Under the pieces are notes generated by a model, which had not been told where the DNA came from, made no database searches, and saw only the letters and a program-made list of their open reading frames with translations. Of a DNA stretch of 64,000 bases, positions 1-8,187 are shown one piece after another. The stretch lies in assembly GCF_002871005.1 (NCBI RefSeq), contig NZ_PHSN01000012.1, forward strand, positions 124,001-188,000, written 5' to 3'. A program made the translations under genes and the position numbers. The DNA comes from Acidimangrovimonas sediminis. Lineage in GTDB: Bacteria; Pseudomonadota; Alphaproteobacteria; Rhodobacterales; Rhodobacteraceae. Position 1 is the first letter of the stretch. Every line of letters begins with the position of its first letter.

Positions 1-768
1 ACGGTCGAGACCTCGCATTCACCGCGTCGCGACGGCCAGGGCTGGGCCGGCTGGCAGGCCGAGGTTCTGGCCGGGATCGACCTTGCCGCCGTGAACATCT
101 GCCTGACCGGGCGCGACCGGCAGGGGATCCTTGCCGCCCGGCCCGGGGCGCGCGTCGCCGAGCTGCCGCCCTTCCTCGACCCCGGGCCCTTCGCCCTGGT
201 GCAGGCCCGTCCGGGCGACAGCCGCACGCTTGCCGTGGTCGCGATGATGCGGCCGGGCGACAAGCTGGAAAGCTACCGCCGCCTCGCCGCCGCGCTGTCG
301 GGCCTCACCGGCGACTGGCGGCTGGCGATCGTGGGCGACGGGCCAGAGCGTGCCGCGGTCGACGCTCTCTTCGCCGGGATCCCCCTGCCCCGGATCGAAT
401 GGTGCGGGCAATTGCCGCCCGAGGCGGTGGCCCGGGTCCTGTCGCGCGCGGCCCTCCTCGTCTGGCCCGGCTGCGGAGAGGCCTATGGCCTGGCCTATCT
501 CGAGGCGCAATGCGCGGGGCTTCCGGTGGTGGCCGAGGCAACCGCCGGGGTGCCCGACGTCGTGGCAGAGGGGCGCACCGGCCTTCTGGTGCCCGAGGGC
601 GACACCGCCGCCCTGACCGCAGCCCTTGCCCGGCTGCTGGACGATCCTGCGCTGCGCGACCGGATGGGCGCGGCCGCGCGCGACTTCGTCCTGGGCGAAC
701 GCTCGGCCGCGCGGGCGGGCGAGAGGCTTGACGCGATCCTCGCCGGATGTCTCAAGGGGGCGGCATGA
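1..768 (+). CDS. Glycosyltransferase, GT-B fold, 5' truncated by window edge
   Basis: The frame is open from base 1, so the N-terminal domain lies outside the window. The visible part matches the C-terminal nucleotide-sugar-binding half of GT4-like glycosyltransferases. It has a VVAMMRPGDKLESYRRL start of the second Rossmann domain, AIVGDGPER, and the diagnostic GEAYGLAYLEAQCAGLPVV segment, whose acidic residues normally contact the donor sugar nucleotide. It probably transfers a sugar during polysaccharide or glycolipid synthesis at the cytoplasmic membrane face. Its TGA overlaps the ATG of the deacetylase-like gene (ATGA), so the two are translationally coupled. Donor and acceptor cannot be read from sequence. 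Confidence 0.85.
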   Translation, partial: TVETSHSPRRDGQGWAGWQAEVLAGIDLAAVNICLTGRDRQGILAARPGARVAELPPFLDPGPFALVQARPGDSRTLAVVAMMRPGDKLESYRRLAAALSGLTGDWRLAIVGDGPERAAVDALFAGIPLPRIEWCGQLPPEAVARVLSRAALLVWPGCGEAYGLAYLEAQCAGLPVVAEATAGVPDVVAEGRTGLLVPEGDTAALTAALARLLDDPALRDRMGAAARDFVLGERSAARAGERLDAILAGCLKGAA

Positions 769-1511
769 GCGATACACATGACCCCTTCGCGCCGCTGCGC
801 GCGGCCCTCGACCGCCGGGCGGACACCGGTGTTCCCGCGCGCTTCTGGCTGCGCGACGACGACGCCGTGACGCCGGGCGCGGCGCTCGACCAGCTGCTGG
901 CGCTGGGGGCCGAGGCCGCGGTGCCGCTGACCCTTGCCGTCATCCCGCGCGATACCGGCGCACCGCTGGCAGCCCGGCTGGCGGGCGCGCCGCAGCTGCG
1001 CGTCGCGGTGCACGGCTGGGCGCATGAGAACCACGCCCCCCCCGGCGAGAAGAAGCAGGAACTGGGCCCGCACCGGCCCGCCGGGGAGACCACCGCAGAA
1101 CTGACCCAGGGGTTGGAAAAGCTGCGCGACATCTATGGCGCGCGCTGCCTGCCGATGCTGGTGCCGCCGTGGAACCGGATCGACCGCGCCCTGCTGCCGG
1201 CGCTGGCAGAGGCCGGGTTCCGCACGCTGTCGGTCTTCGGGCCCGAACGCCCCGGCCCGCTGACCGAGATGAACACCCATGTCGACCTGATCGACTGGCA
1301 CGGCACCCGCGGCGGCCGTCCCGCCGCGGCGCTGGTGGCCGAAATCGTCGCACGCATGGACCGGATGGGGCCAGAGGGCACGATGGGTTTCCTCACCCAC
1401 CACCTTGTCCACGACGCCGCGGCCTGGGCGTTCATCGAGGCGTTATTCGCCGCCACTGCAGCCCATCCCGGCTGTGTCTGGATCGACCCGGGGGCGGCAG
1501 CTACAGGCTGA
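765..1511 (+). CDS. Polysaccharide deacetylase-like protein
   Basis: This is a 248-residue protein without a signal peptide. Features of the NodB-like carbohydrate esterase superfamily are FWLRDDDA near residue 25 (paired acidic metal/catalytic residues), VHGWAHEN near residue 85 (metal histidine region), LVPPWNRID near residue 135, and a late FLTHHLVHD histidine motif. The ATG at 765 overlaps the upstream glycosyltransferase stop, and this start is preferred over an in-frame ATG 18 bases upstream. The likely role is de-N- or de-O-acetylation of a glycan precursor made by the same cluster. The 3' end overlaps the convergent MBL-fold gene by 11 bases. The family call is moderately certain; the substrate is unknown. 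Confidence 0.65.
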   Translation: MSDTHDPFAPLRAALDRRADTGVPARFWLRDDDAVTPGAALDQLLALGAEAAVPLTLAVIPRDTGAPLAARLAGAPQLRVAVHGWAHENHAPPGEKKQELGPHRPAGETTAELTQGLEKLRDIYGARCLPMLVPPWNRIDRALLPALAEAGFRTLSVFGPERPGPLTEMNTHVDLIDWHGTRGGRPAAALVAEIVARMDRMGPEGTMGFLTHHLVHDAAAWAFIEALFAATAAHPGCVWIDPGAAATG

Positions 1512-2331
1512 TCTCCTGCCCGTCGAACGCGCAGAACGCCCCCGGCAGCAGGGCCTGGGCCGCGCGCTCGATCTCGTCGACCTGATCGTCCGTGCGGAAG
1601 GGCGCGTGGTGGATCAGCCCGACCCGCGCCACCCCGGCGGCACTGGCCAGCCGCACCGCCTGCTGCCATGTCGAATGGCCGAACTTGCGCTTCTTCGGCA
1701 GCTCCGCGTCGGTGTAGCAGGCGTCGTAGAAGAACAGGTCCACCCCGTCGATCAGCGCCAGCACGTTGGCGTCCAGCACGCCTTCCTCATGCTCGGTATC
1801 GGTAATGATCGCCGCCGAGCGGCCGCCGTACTCCACGCGATAGCCGGTCGCGCCACCGGGATGGTTCAGCGGGGCGGTCCGTATCATGATGCCGCCGCCC
1901 AGATCTATCGTGTCGCCGGGCGTGAAGTCGTGATAGCCCAGATGCGCCTTGCAGGCGTCGCGGGTCACCGGGAACCACGGTGCCGAGAAGATCCCGTCGA
2001 CGATCGCCTCGCTGCCCATGTGACCCGGGGCCGTGCCCGACCAGATCTGCAGCGCGCGCCGGGCGTCGTAGAGCGGGGCGAAGAACGGCAGGCCGATCAC
2101 ATGGTCGTAGTGCGAATGGGTGAAGAACAGATCCGCCTGCCCACTGCTCCGCGCCTCGAGCCAGGGCCCCGCGCGCAGGATGCCCGTGCCCGCGTCGAAC
2201 ACCAGCGGGCGGTCGCCGCAGACCATCCCGATGCACATGGTTCCGCCGCCGTAGCGCACGTATTCCGGCCCCGAGACGGGCAGGCTGCCGCGCGCGCCGA
2301 AGACCGTGATGTCGAAGGTGCCGGCGGTCAC
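1501..2331 (-). CDS. MBL-fold metallohydrolase
   Basis: This 276-residue protein has the metallo-beta-lactamase fold metal motif HSHYDH (near residue 70), a preceding LVFDAGTG strand and a late IITDTEH metal site. The N-terminal FGARGSLPVSG and YGGGT motifs are typical of the phosphoribosyl 1,2-cyclic phosphodiesterase / PhnP-like branch, which hydrolyses cyclic phosphodiesters. It starts 1 base after the stop of the cyclic-nucleotide-binding gene, so it is the last gene of the minus-strand run. A cyclic phosphodiester substrate beside a cNMP-binding protein is suggestive, but this is inference. It is a cytoplasmic protein with no signal peptide. Confidence 0.8.
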   Translation of the reverse strand: MTAGTFDITVFGARGSLPVSGPEYVRYGGGTMCIGMVCGDRPLVFDAGTGILRAGPWLEARSSGQADLFFTHSHYDHVIGLPFFAPLYDARRALQIWSGTAPGHMGSEAIVDGIFSAPWFPVTRDACKAHLGYHDFTPGDTIDLGGGIMIRTAPLNHPGGATGYRVEYGGRSAAIITDTEHEEGVLDANVLALIDGVDLFFYDACYTDAELPKKRKFGHSTWQQAVRLASAAGVARVGLIHHAPFRTDDQVDEIERAAQALLPGAFCAFDGQEISL

Positions 2332-2332
2332 G

Positions 2333-2797
2333 TCAGACGCGCCCCAGCGCCTGCTCGGCCTTCAACCGCGTCAGTTCCGCCGTGGTCTTGCTCAGCCGGT
2401 CGGCCAGCACCCGGATGACCTGCTCGGCCATCTCGGGCGAATCGTGCAGCAGCTTGAGAAACGGATCCTTGCCGATCCTGAGAACTTCGCTCGGCGTCAC
2501 CGCGCGGACCGTCGCGGTCCGGGCCACGCCGCAGAGGATCGAGATCTCGCCCACCAGCGAATTCGGACCAAGCTCCACCAGCCGGACGTCCTTTCCGGTC
2601 CGCTCGGCCAGGATCTCCAGGCGTCCGGTCAGGATCACATAGGCGGCCTCGCCCGAGTCGCCATGGTGAAACAGCGCTTCGCCCACGCCGAGGGACAGCC
2701 GCTCGGAGGTGAACGCCAGAAGTTTCAGCGCACCGGGCGTCGCCCCCGAAAACAGAGGGATACGCTTGAGCAGCAAGGCCTCGTCATTCAGCGTCAT
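2333..2797 (-). CDS. Stand-alone cyclic-nucleotide-binding domain protein
   Basis: This 154-residue protein consists of one CNB (Crp-type) beta-roll domain plus a C-terminal helix, with no helix-turn-helix or kinase. The phosphate-binding cassette reads GEISILCGVARTATVRA near residues 83-99 and keeps the Glu and Arg that hold ribose and phosphate. The start at MTLNDEALL is preferred; an in-frame ATG 13 codons upstream adds a charged, non-domain tail. It lies 82 bases downstream of the degenerate ABC protein and 1 base from the MBL hydrolase. A likely role is a ligand-sensing subunit that acts on a partner, possibly the neighbouring ABC protein. Confidence 0.85.
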   Translation of the reverse strand: MTLNDEALLLKRIPLFSGATPGALKLLAFTSERLSLGVGEALFHHGDSGEAAYVILTGRLEILAERTGKDVRLVELGPNSLVGEISILCGVARTATVRAVTPSEVLRIGKDPFLKLLHDSPEMAEQVIRVLADRLSKTTAELTRLKAEQALGRV

Positions 2798-2879
2798 GTT
2801 CGTCTCTTTTACGTTCTCGCGCCTTTTTCCCGGCACGTTGTTTCATCCCTGTCATTGCCCCGTTTCGGGGCCCCCCGTG

Positions 2880-5615
2880 TCAGGCCGTCAGCAGCCCTCC
2901 CGAAGTATGATCGGCCGAAGCGACCTCGGCGGTGGAGCCGTCTTCGACGAGCCGCCCGCTCTCGAGCACGACCACGCGATCGAACAGATCAAGCTCTCCA
3001 TGATCGGACAGCACCCACAATACCCCCGGCGGAGCGTCCCGTTCATTCAGCAGCGCCAGAACATTCTTCATAATCGACGATTGTAAACGGGAATCCATCG
3101 CCGTCACCGGGCGATTGAACACAAAGTAGGCGGATTGGCGCACCAGGGCACGTGCGAGGCCAATTTTCTGGCGCTGCACGGGGCTGAGCCGGCGCCCGCC
3201 GCTGCCGACGTGATATTCCAGCCCCAGCATCAGAACCCGGGTACCCAGCCCCTCGTCGCGCAGCAACTTGCGCAGCACGCCGCGGGCCTGACGGAACGAG
3301 GTCTTGGACAGCCGGCTGTCGAGCCGGCCGAACAGCAGGTTCACCAGCAGGTTGGCCGAGTCCATGTAGCGTTCGGGGTCGTAGAACTCGATCTCGCCCT
3401 TGAGGTAGTCCGGCAACCGTTCGCGAAACAGCTTGCGGAACGACACGATGCGGTCGCGCAACTCGTCGTCGAGCAGTCCGAAGCGGTAGCGCGGCTCGAC
3501 ATAGGCGCCGGCCAGCCGGCCGATGAGCGCGGCGCGGTCCTCGTCCGAGGCCTCCTGCACCGACTTGCCCTCGACCCGCTTGAGGATCTGCCGGTAGATC
3601 GGGATCTCGGCATGGGTCATGTAGGTCAGGTCGTGGAAGAACGGGTGATCCTCGGGCAGGTCGCCGAACAGGTCGATCGTTGCCTCGGCGATCCTGCGGC
3701 CCATCTCGAACAGCGCCTTGTTCAACCCGGTCTCGATCACGAGGCTGCGGAAATAGGTCTCGTGGCTGACGTTCTCGGGGGCGAGGCGCACGCCGGTGGC
3801 GTTGCCGAACAGCAGGTTCTCGGCCACCGTCGCCTCGGGGTTGTAGGTCGCCGGATCGTAGGGCAGCACCGCCCCCTTCAGCCCTGCGGCCTCCAGCGTC
3901 GGCAACAGCTTCGCGCGGACGCTGACGATGCGCTCGGCCATCTCGCCAAGATGCGCCGCGGGAAACGTCGTGTGCATCGCGAAGTTGATGATGTCGTCGG
4001 TCAGCTCGGTCGCCTCGAAGATCGGCCGCAGCAGGGCGCCCAGATCGTCAGCCCCCGAGATCCCCGCCGCGCCGTAATCGACCCAGTCGGCGCCACGGTC
4101 GAAATAGGGCGTGTTGGCCGAGCGCGCCTCGCGCTTTTCCCAGGCGCGGCTGTACTTGGCATTCGGATCCTCGCGCGATTCCGTCAGCGGCGCGTGCTTG
4201 AGGCCGTAAAGCAGGTTCTCCTCGAGCGTGCCGTAGAAATAGTAGGGATCCGAGGGCACGTAGGTGATCGCCCGCCCGGTCACCGATTCCGGCAGCGCCA
4301 GAAGATCCTGTTCTCCCACCGTGATCCGCCCGGTGGTGGGCCAGACCTGCCGCCCCAGCGCCTCGGCCAGAACGTCCGCCCCGCTGGCGCCGAGACCGTA
4401 GAGCGCGACCCTCTCGGCCGGCTGGAACCGCAGGCTCACGTGGTTCAGAAGCACCGAACCGCCATCGTCGCTCACCGTCAGGTTCGACAGGGCGAGCTGC
4501 GAGAAATCGGCCTCGGGCGCCTCGGGCGCGAGGGCGTGGAGATCCGGCGCGATCAGCGGGTCGACGTCGAACTGGCCGACGACCTGCTGGTACTTCACCT
4601 CGACATCCTGGCGCTGCTGGTCCCAGTCGATCAGCTCCTTCAGCGGGCCCGGCAGGTCCTTGTAGGCGCCGATCACCGCGACCAGCTGGCCAAGGTCGAG
4701 ATGCCCGCGCAGCGTCAGGATCCCGCCCACGAGGTAGAACAGGAACGGCGTCACCGAGGCGAGGAAGTTGTTGATGAACTTGACCAGGTACTTCCACTGG
4801 TAGATGTCGTAGCGGATGCGGAAGATCCGGCCCAGCCGGTGGGCCACGTCGGCGCGTTCGTAGTTCGAGGTGTCGTAGGCGTGGATCGTGCCGATCCCCT
4901 CGACGATCTCGCCCACCCGTCCGGCGAATTCCCGTGCCGTCAGCTGGCGTTCCCGCCCCAGCACCAGAAGCCGCCGGCGCAGCCGCGGGATCAGCAGGGC
5001 CTGCGCGCTCACAAGCCCGGCGGTCAGGAGACCCAGCATCAGGTTCTGCATGAAGATGAAGGCCAGCGCCGTGACCGCCTGCCCGCCCAGGAACAGGGGG
5101 GAGACGAAGGCCTCGCCGGTGAAACCGCCAAGCGGCTCCACCTCGTCCTTGACCATGCTGGCGATCTCGGCGCCCTTGACCTTCTTGAAGGTCGCGGGCG
5201 GGAAGCGCAGCACCCGGTCGACAAGATCGAAACGGATGCGCCGCAGCAGGCGCTCGCCCAGACGGCCCTTGTAGGTGTTGATGTAGAACTTGAAGAGGCC
5301 GTTGACGATCACCAGCCCCAGGAACACGAAACTCAGCGCATAAAGCGTCGACAGACGGTCCAGCTCCACCCCCGGGAACAGGGTGACTTGGCCGAGCCAC
5401 GGCAGGTTGAACGAGATGTCCATGAACGTCTGCGTGGCGCCCGCGGTCTCGAACCCGTCGCCCTGCAGCGGGCCGTTGACGATCTGCTTCGGCAGGTCGA
5501 AGGCCATGAAATAGGGGATCATCGACAGAAGGACGATGCAGAGGATCCATGTCTGCTGCGGCCGCGTCGTCGCCCAGATATAGCGCGCGAGACTTCGTTC
5601 AAGCGGTGTGTTCAT
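2880..5615 (-). CDS. ABC exporter-like membrane protein with degenerate, insertion-bearing ATPase domain
   Basis: This is a 911-residue half-transporter. Residues 1-330 form a type I exporter membrane domain, with hydrophobic segments near 22-40, 90-110, 185-208 and 285-303. Residues about 370-911 resemble an ABC ATPase whose key motifs are altered. The Walker A position (407-415) reads GLGASGADV and lacks the Lys-Ser/Thr. The signature (810-814) is LSPVQ. The Walker B end (829-836) is AYFVFNRP without the catalytic Glu. The switch His (H872) remains. About 330 residues are inserted between Q-loop and signature, and the Q-loop-like ENLLYG motif recurs at 599-604 and 758-763. The frame is intact, so this is a divergent protein and not a pseudogene. 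It sits between glycosyltransferases and a cNMP-binding gene. A role in glycan export or its control is inferred. Confidence 0.75.
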   Translation of the reverse strand: MNTPLERSLARYIWATTRPQQTWILCIVLLSMIPYFMAFDLPKQIVNGPLQGDGFETAGATQTFMDISFNLPWLGQVTLFPGVELDRLSTLYALSFVFLGLVIVNGLFKFYINTYKGRLGERLLRRIRFDLVDRVLRFPPATFKKVKGAEIASMVKDEVEPLGGFTGEAFVSPLFLGGQAVTALAFIFMQNLMLGLLTAGLVSAQALLIPRLRRRLLVLGRERQLTAREFAGRVGEIVEGIGTIHAYDTSNYERADVAHRLGRIFRIRYDIYQWKYLVKFINNFLASVTPFLFYLVGGILTLRGHLDLGQLVAVIGAYKDLPGPLKELIDWDQQRQDVEVKYQQVVGQFDVDPLIAPDLHALAPEAPEADFSQLALSNLTVSDDGGSVLLNHVSLRFQPAERVALYGLGASGADVLAEALGRQVWPTTGRITVGEQDLLALPESVTGRAITYVPSDPYYFYGTLEENLLYGLKHAPLTESREDPNAKYSRAWEKREARSANTPYFDRGADWVDYGAAGISGADDLGALLRPIFEATELTDDIINFAMHTTFPAAHLGEMAERIVSVRAKLLPTLEAAGLKGAVLPYDPATYNPEATVAENLLFGNATGVRLAPENVSHETYFRSLVIETGLNKALFEMGRRIAEATIDLFGDLPEDHPFFHDLTYMTHAEIPIYRQILKRVEGKSVQEASDEDRAALIGRLAGAYVEPRYRFGLLDDELRDRIVSFRKLFRERLPDYLKGEIEFYDPERYMDSANLLVNLLFGRLDSRLSKTSFRQARGVLRKLLRDEGLGTRVLMLGLEYHVGSGGRRLSPVQRQKIGLARALVRQSAYFVFNRPVTAMDSRLQSSIMKNVLALLNERDAPPGVLWVLSDHGELDLFDRVVVLESGRLVEDGSTAEVASADHTSGGLLTA

Positions 5616-5729
5616 CCGGTCAGCTTCATCCCTGTCGCCCCGTGGAGCCCATGGAGACGGACGCGCCGCCCCTCCTGCGCCGTCCCTCCCGTCGCAAGGT
5701 TACATCAGCTCTTCGGGCGGGGACAATCT

Positions 5730-6917
5730 TCACCGCGCCCGTGCCGCGTGGCCGCCGATCATCGCGCGCAGGATCCGGGCCGTTCCCGCCGCGCCGTCGA
5801 GGTCCAGCGCGATCCGCGCCGGGTCGGGCCCCCGCAGCGCGCGGCGGATCGCCTCGACCATCCGCTCCGGCGTCAGCCCCTCCTCCGGCAGGACCACGGC
5901 GCGGCCCTGCGCGGCAAGGCGTTCGGCGCGCACGCCCTGCTCGGTCTCGCCACCCGCCGCGAAGGGCAGAAGGACCGACCGGCACCCCGCGACCAGCACG
6001 TCGCAGACCGTGTTGTACCCCGCCTGCGAGACCGACAGCCGGCTGCCCGCCAGCACCCGCACGAAATCCTCGCGGAAGCGATGCAGCGTGACGCCGGACG
6101 GGGCGGCCGCGGCGATCGCATCGTATTCGCCCTGCGGCAGGTTCGGGCCGGTGACCACGCACCAGCGGGTCAGGTCCGGCATCAGCCGCGCCGCCCCCAC
6201 CGCGGCCTCGATCAGCGCGCGACCCACCGCCCCGCCCCCGGCCGAGACGGTGACGTCGTGACGTTCGGCCGGAGCCGCAGGGGCCGCAGGGGCAACGGGG
6301 GCAACGAGGCCGGTATACTGCACCCGGTCGGCGATCCGCGCGGCCTCGGGGAAGCTGTCCTCCAGCCGCACGAAGGCCGGATCGCCATGCACCAGCACCG
6401 CGTCGAACGCGCGTTCCACCAGTTCCGCCGTCTCGGCATCGCGCCCGGGCTTGCGGTTGGCCTGAAGGATATCGCGGACCGAGCTGACCAGCAGGGGGCG
6501 CGGCCGGCTGGCCGCGATCGCCTCGATCAGCGGCAAAAGCTCGAACCGGACCTGGCGGCGGCCGAAGGGAAAGGCCTCGATGATCACCACGTCGGGCCCG
6601 GCCTCGCGGAACGTCTCCAGCAGGCGGTCGCGGCGCATCGCCTTGAAGGCATCGTCGACCGGGCGGCCCTCGGCATCGGTCAGCCCGGTGAACCCCGCGT
6701 CGCCCGACCGGATCGGCGGCAGCGCGACATGGGCGACACCCGGCCCGGGAAAGCCCGGCACCGGCAGGCCGCCGGTGACCATCGTCACCTCGAACCCGTC
6801 GGCCGCCATCGCCGCCGCGATCCGGCTGGCGCGCGCAAGGTGGCCGATGCCCAGAAGGTGCTGGACGTAGAACAGCGCGCGCGGGGGGCGTGCGGCGGGG
6901 GCGACAGGCGCGCTCAT
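5730..6917 (-). CDS. MurG-like glycosyltransferase
   Basis: This 395-residue GT-B protein has an N-terminal LLGIGHLARASRIA glycine motif (near residues 22-35) typical of MurG/UDP-glycosyltransferase-like acceptor domains. Its C-terminal donor-binding half contains VSAGGGAVGRALI and SVSQAGYNTVCDVL. It belongs to the predicted glycosyltransferase group COG4671-like and is paralogous to the gene at 8188-9408. The ATG overlaps the upstream GT4 gene stop by 4 bases, indicating one operon. It probably adds a sugar to a lipid-linked or secreted glycan. Donor and acceptor are unknown. Confidence 0.8.
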   Translation of the reverse strand: MSAPVAPAARPPRALFYVQHLLGIGHLARASRIAAAMAADGFEVTMVTGGLPVPGFPGPGVAHVALPPIRSGDAGFTGLTDAEGRPVDDAFKAMRRDRLLETFREAGPDVVIIEAFPFGRRQVRFELLPLIEAIAASRPRPLLVSSVRDILQANRKPGRDAETAELVERAFDAVLVHGDPAFVRLEDSFPEAARIADRVQYTGLVAPVAPAAPAAPAERHDVTVSAGGGAVGRALIEAAVGAARLMPDLTRWCVVTGPNLPQGEYDAIAAAAPSGVTLHRFREDFVRVLAGSRLSVSQAGYNTVCDVLVAGCRSVLLPFAAGGETEQGVRAERLAAQGRAVVLPEEGLTPERMVEAIRRALRGPDPARIALDLDGAAGTARILRAMIGGHAARAR

Positions 6918-8185
6918 GCCGCCTGCTCCGCATCGGGCCGGCCGAACAGCCCGGCCAGGGTATCGATGCTCGCGTGGCAGTCGAACTCCGCCCGCACCCG
7001 CGCCTCGGCGGCCGCCCCGAGACGGGCGCGCGCCCCGGGATCCCCGATCAGGCGCGTCAGCGCGGCAGCCAGCGCGGCGGGGTCCTCGGGCGGGACAACG
7101 ACCCCGGTCTCGCCGTCGTCGAGCAGTTCGACCACCCCCGAGACATCGGTGGACAGGCAGGCGAGGTGCTGGCTCGACGCCTCGACCAGCACGTTGGGCA
7201 GACCGTCGCGGTCGCCGTCATGGCCGATCCGGCAGGCCAGCACGAAAAGGTCCGAGGCGCGGTAGCGCGCCAGAACCTCGCGCTGGTCCTGCGCCCGGCG
7301 CCAGTCGATCCTGTCGGCAAGACCCAGCCGCTCCGCCTGCGCCTGAAGCGCGGGCAGCAGGTCGCCGCCGCCGATATGTTCCAACCGCCAGTGCAACCCC
7401 GCGGGCAGGCGCGCCAGCGCCTCGAGCAGCACGTCGTAACCCTTCTTCTCCACCGCCCGGCCGACGCTGAGCAGGCGCACGGGATCGCCCGGATCGCTGC
7501 CGTCCCGGCCCGAGGGCTCGGCCGGGTTCGGCGCGAAACGGCACAGGTCGAGCCCGTGATAGCTCAGGTGCACCCGGTCGGCCCGGGGTCCGGCGAGACG
7601 GCGCAGCTGCTGCGCCCCGACCGAGGTGCAGGTCACCGTCCAGTCGGCGGGCCCCACGCGTCCCCCCAGCTTTTCCGACAGCTCCCAGTCGGGCGAGGTC
7701 CAAATGTCCTTGGCATGGGCCGAACAGCTCCACCCCGTGCCGGTCAGCAGGCTTGCGTAACGCGCGACCGAGGCCGGGGTGTGGATGAAATGGGCATGCA
7801 GCCAGTCGCCGCCCCCGGGCCATTCCGCCGCCAGAACCAGCGCCTGCCCGAAGCGCCGAACCCGGTTGCGCGTGAGATCCCGCGCAAGATCGGCGCGGAA
7901 CGCGCGGAAGGCCGCACCCAGACCGGGCCGGCGCCGGGCGGCGAACACCGCGCGCAGTACGCGCAGCGGCTCCTGGTGAAGGTATTCCGGCAGGTACATC
8001 ACCGGCGCGCGGATCTCGTCGTGGATCGGGTGGCGCTTCTTGTCCGTCGGATGGCGCAGCGACACCAGCGCCAGGTCGAAACCCGCGCGCTCCAGCCCCA
8101 GCAGCTCCTGCGCGATGAAGGTCTCGGAAAGCCGGGGATAGCCCTTGAGCAGGACCACCAGCCTCGACGGCCGTGTTCCGCCCAT
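6914..8185 (-). CDS. GT4-family glycosyltransferase
   Basis: This 423-residue GT-B protein begins with VVLLKGYPRLSETFIAQEL, the KxxPxxSETFI signature found in colanic-acid-type (WcaL/AmsK-like) GT4 enzymes. Further motifs are LHAHFIHTPA, AHAKDIW, LLSVGRAVEKKGYDVLLEAL (start of the donor domain), and DGLPNVLVEASSQHLACLSTDVSGVVELL as the EX7E-type region. It starts 2 bases after the stop of the upstream MurG-like gene and overlaps the next gene by 4 bases. It is predicted to act in assembly of an exopolysaccharide repeat unit. Confidence 0.87.
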   Translation of the reverse strand: MGGTRPSRLVVLLKGYPRLSETFIAQELLGLERAGFDLALVSLRHPTDKKRHPIHDEIRAPVMYLPEYLHQEPLRVLRAVFAARRRPGLGAAFRAFRADLARDLTRNRVRRFGQALVLAAEWPGGGDWLHAHFIHTPASVARYASLLTGTGWSCSAHAKDIWTSPDWELSEKLGGRVGPADWTVTCTSVGAQQLRRLAGPRADRVHLSYHGLDLCRFAPNPAEPSGRDGSDPGDPVRLLSVGRAVEKKGYDVLLEALARLPAGLHWRLEHIGGGDLLPALQAQAERLGLADRIDWRRAQDQREVLARYRASDLFVLACRIGHDGDRDGLPNVLVEASSQHLACLSTDVSGVVELLDDGETGVVVPPEDPAALAAALTRLIGDPGARARLGAAAEARVRAEFDCHASIDTLAGLFGRPDAEQAA

Positions 8186-8187
8186 CC

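Noticed and set aside
2880-5615. Calling the degenerate ABC gene a pseudogene
   Set aside because: The 911-codon frame is unbroken, codon use matches its neighbours, and the altered motifs lie in a coherent domain. Loss of catalytic residues is not gene decay.
3135-7265. A 1376-codon open frame on the plus strand opposite the ABC and glycosyltransferase genes
   Set aside because: It is antisense to three well-supported genes, rich in His/Gln/Arg/Pro, and has no domain character. Long antisense frames are expected at this GC content.
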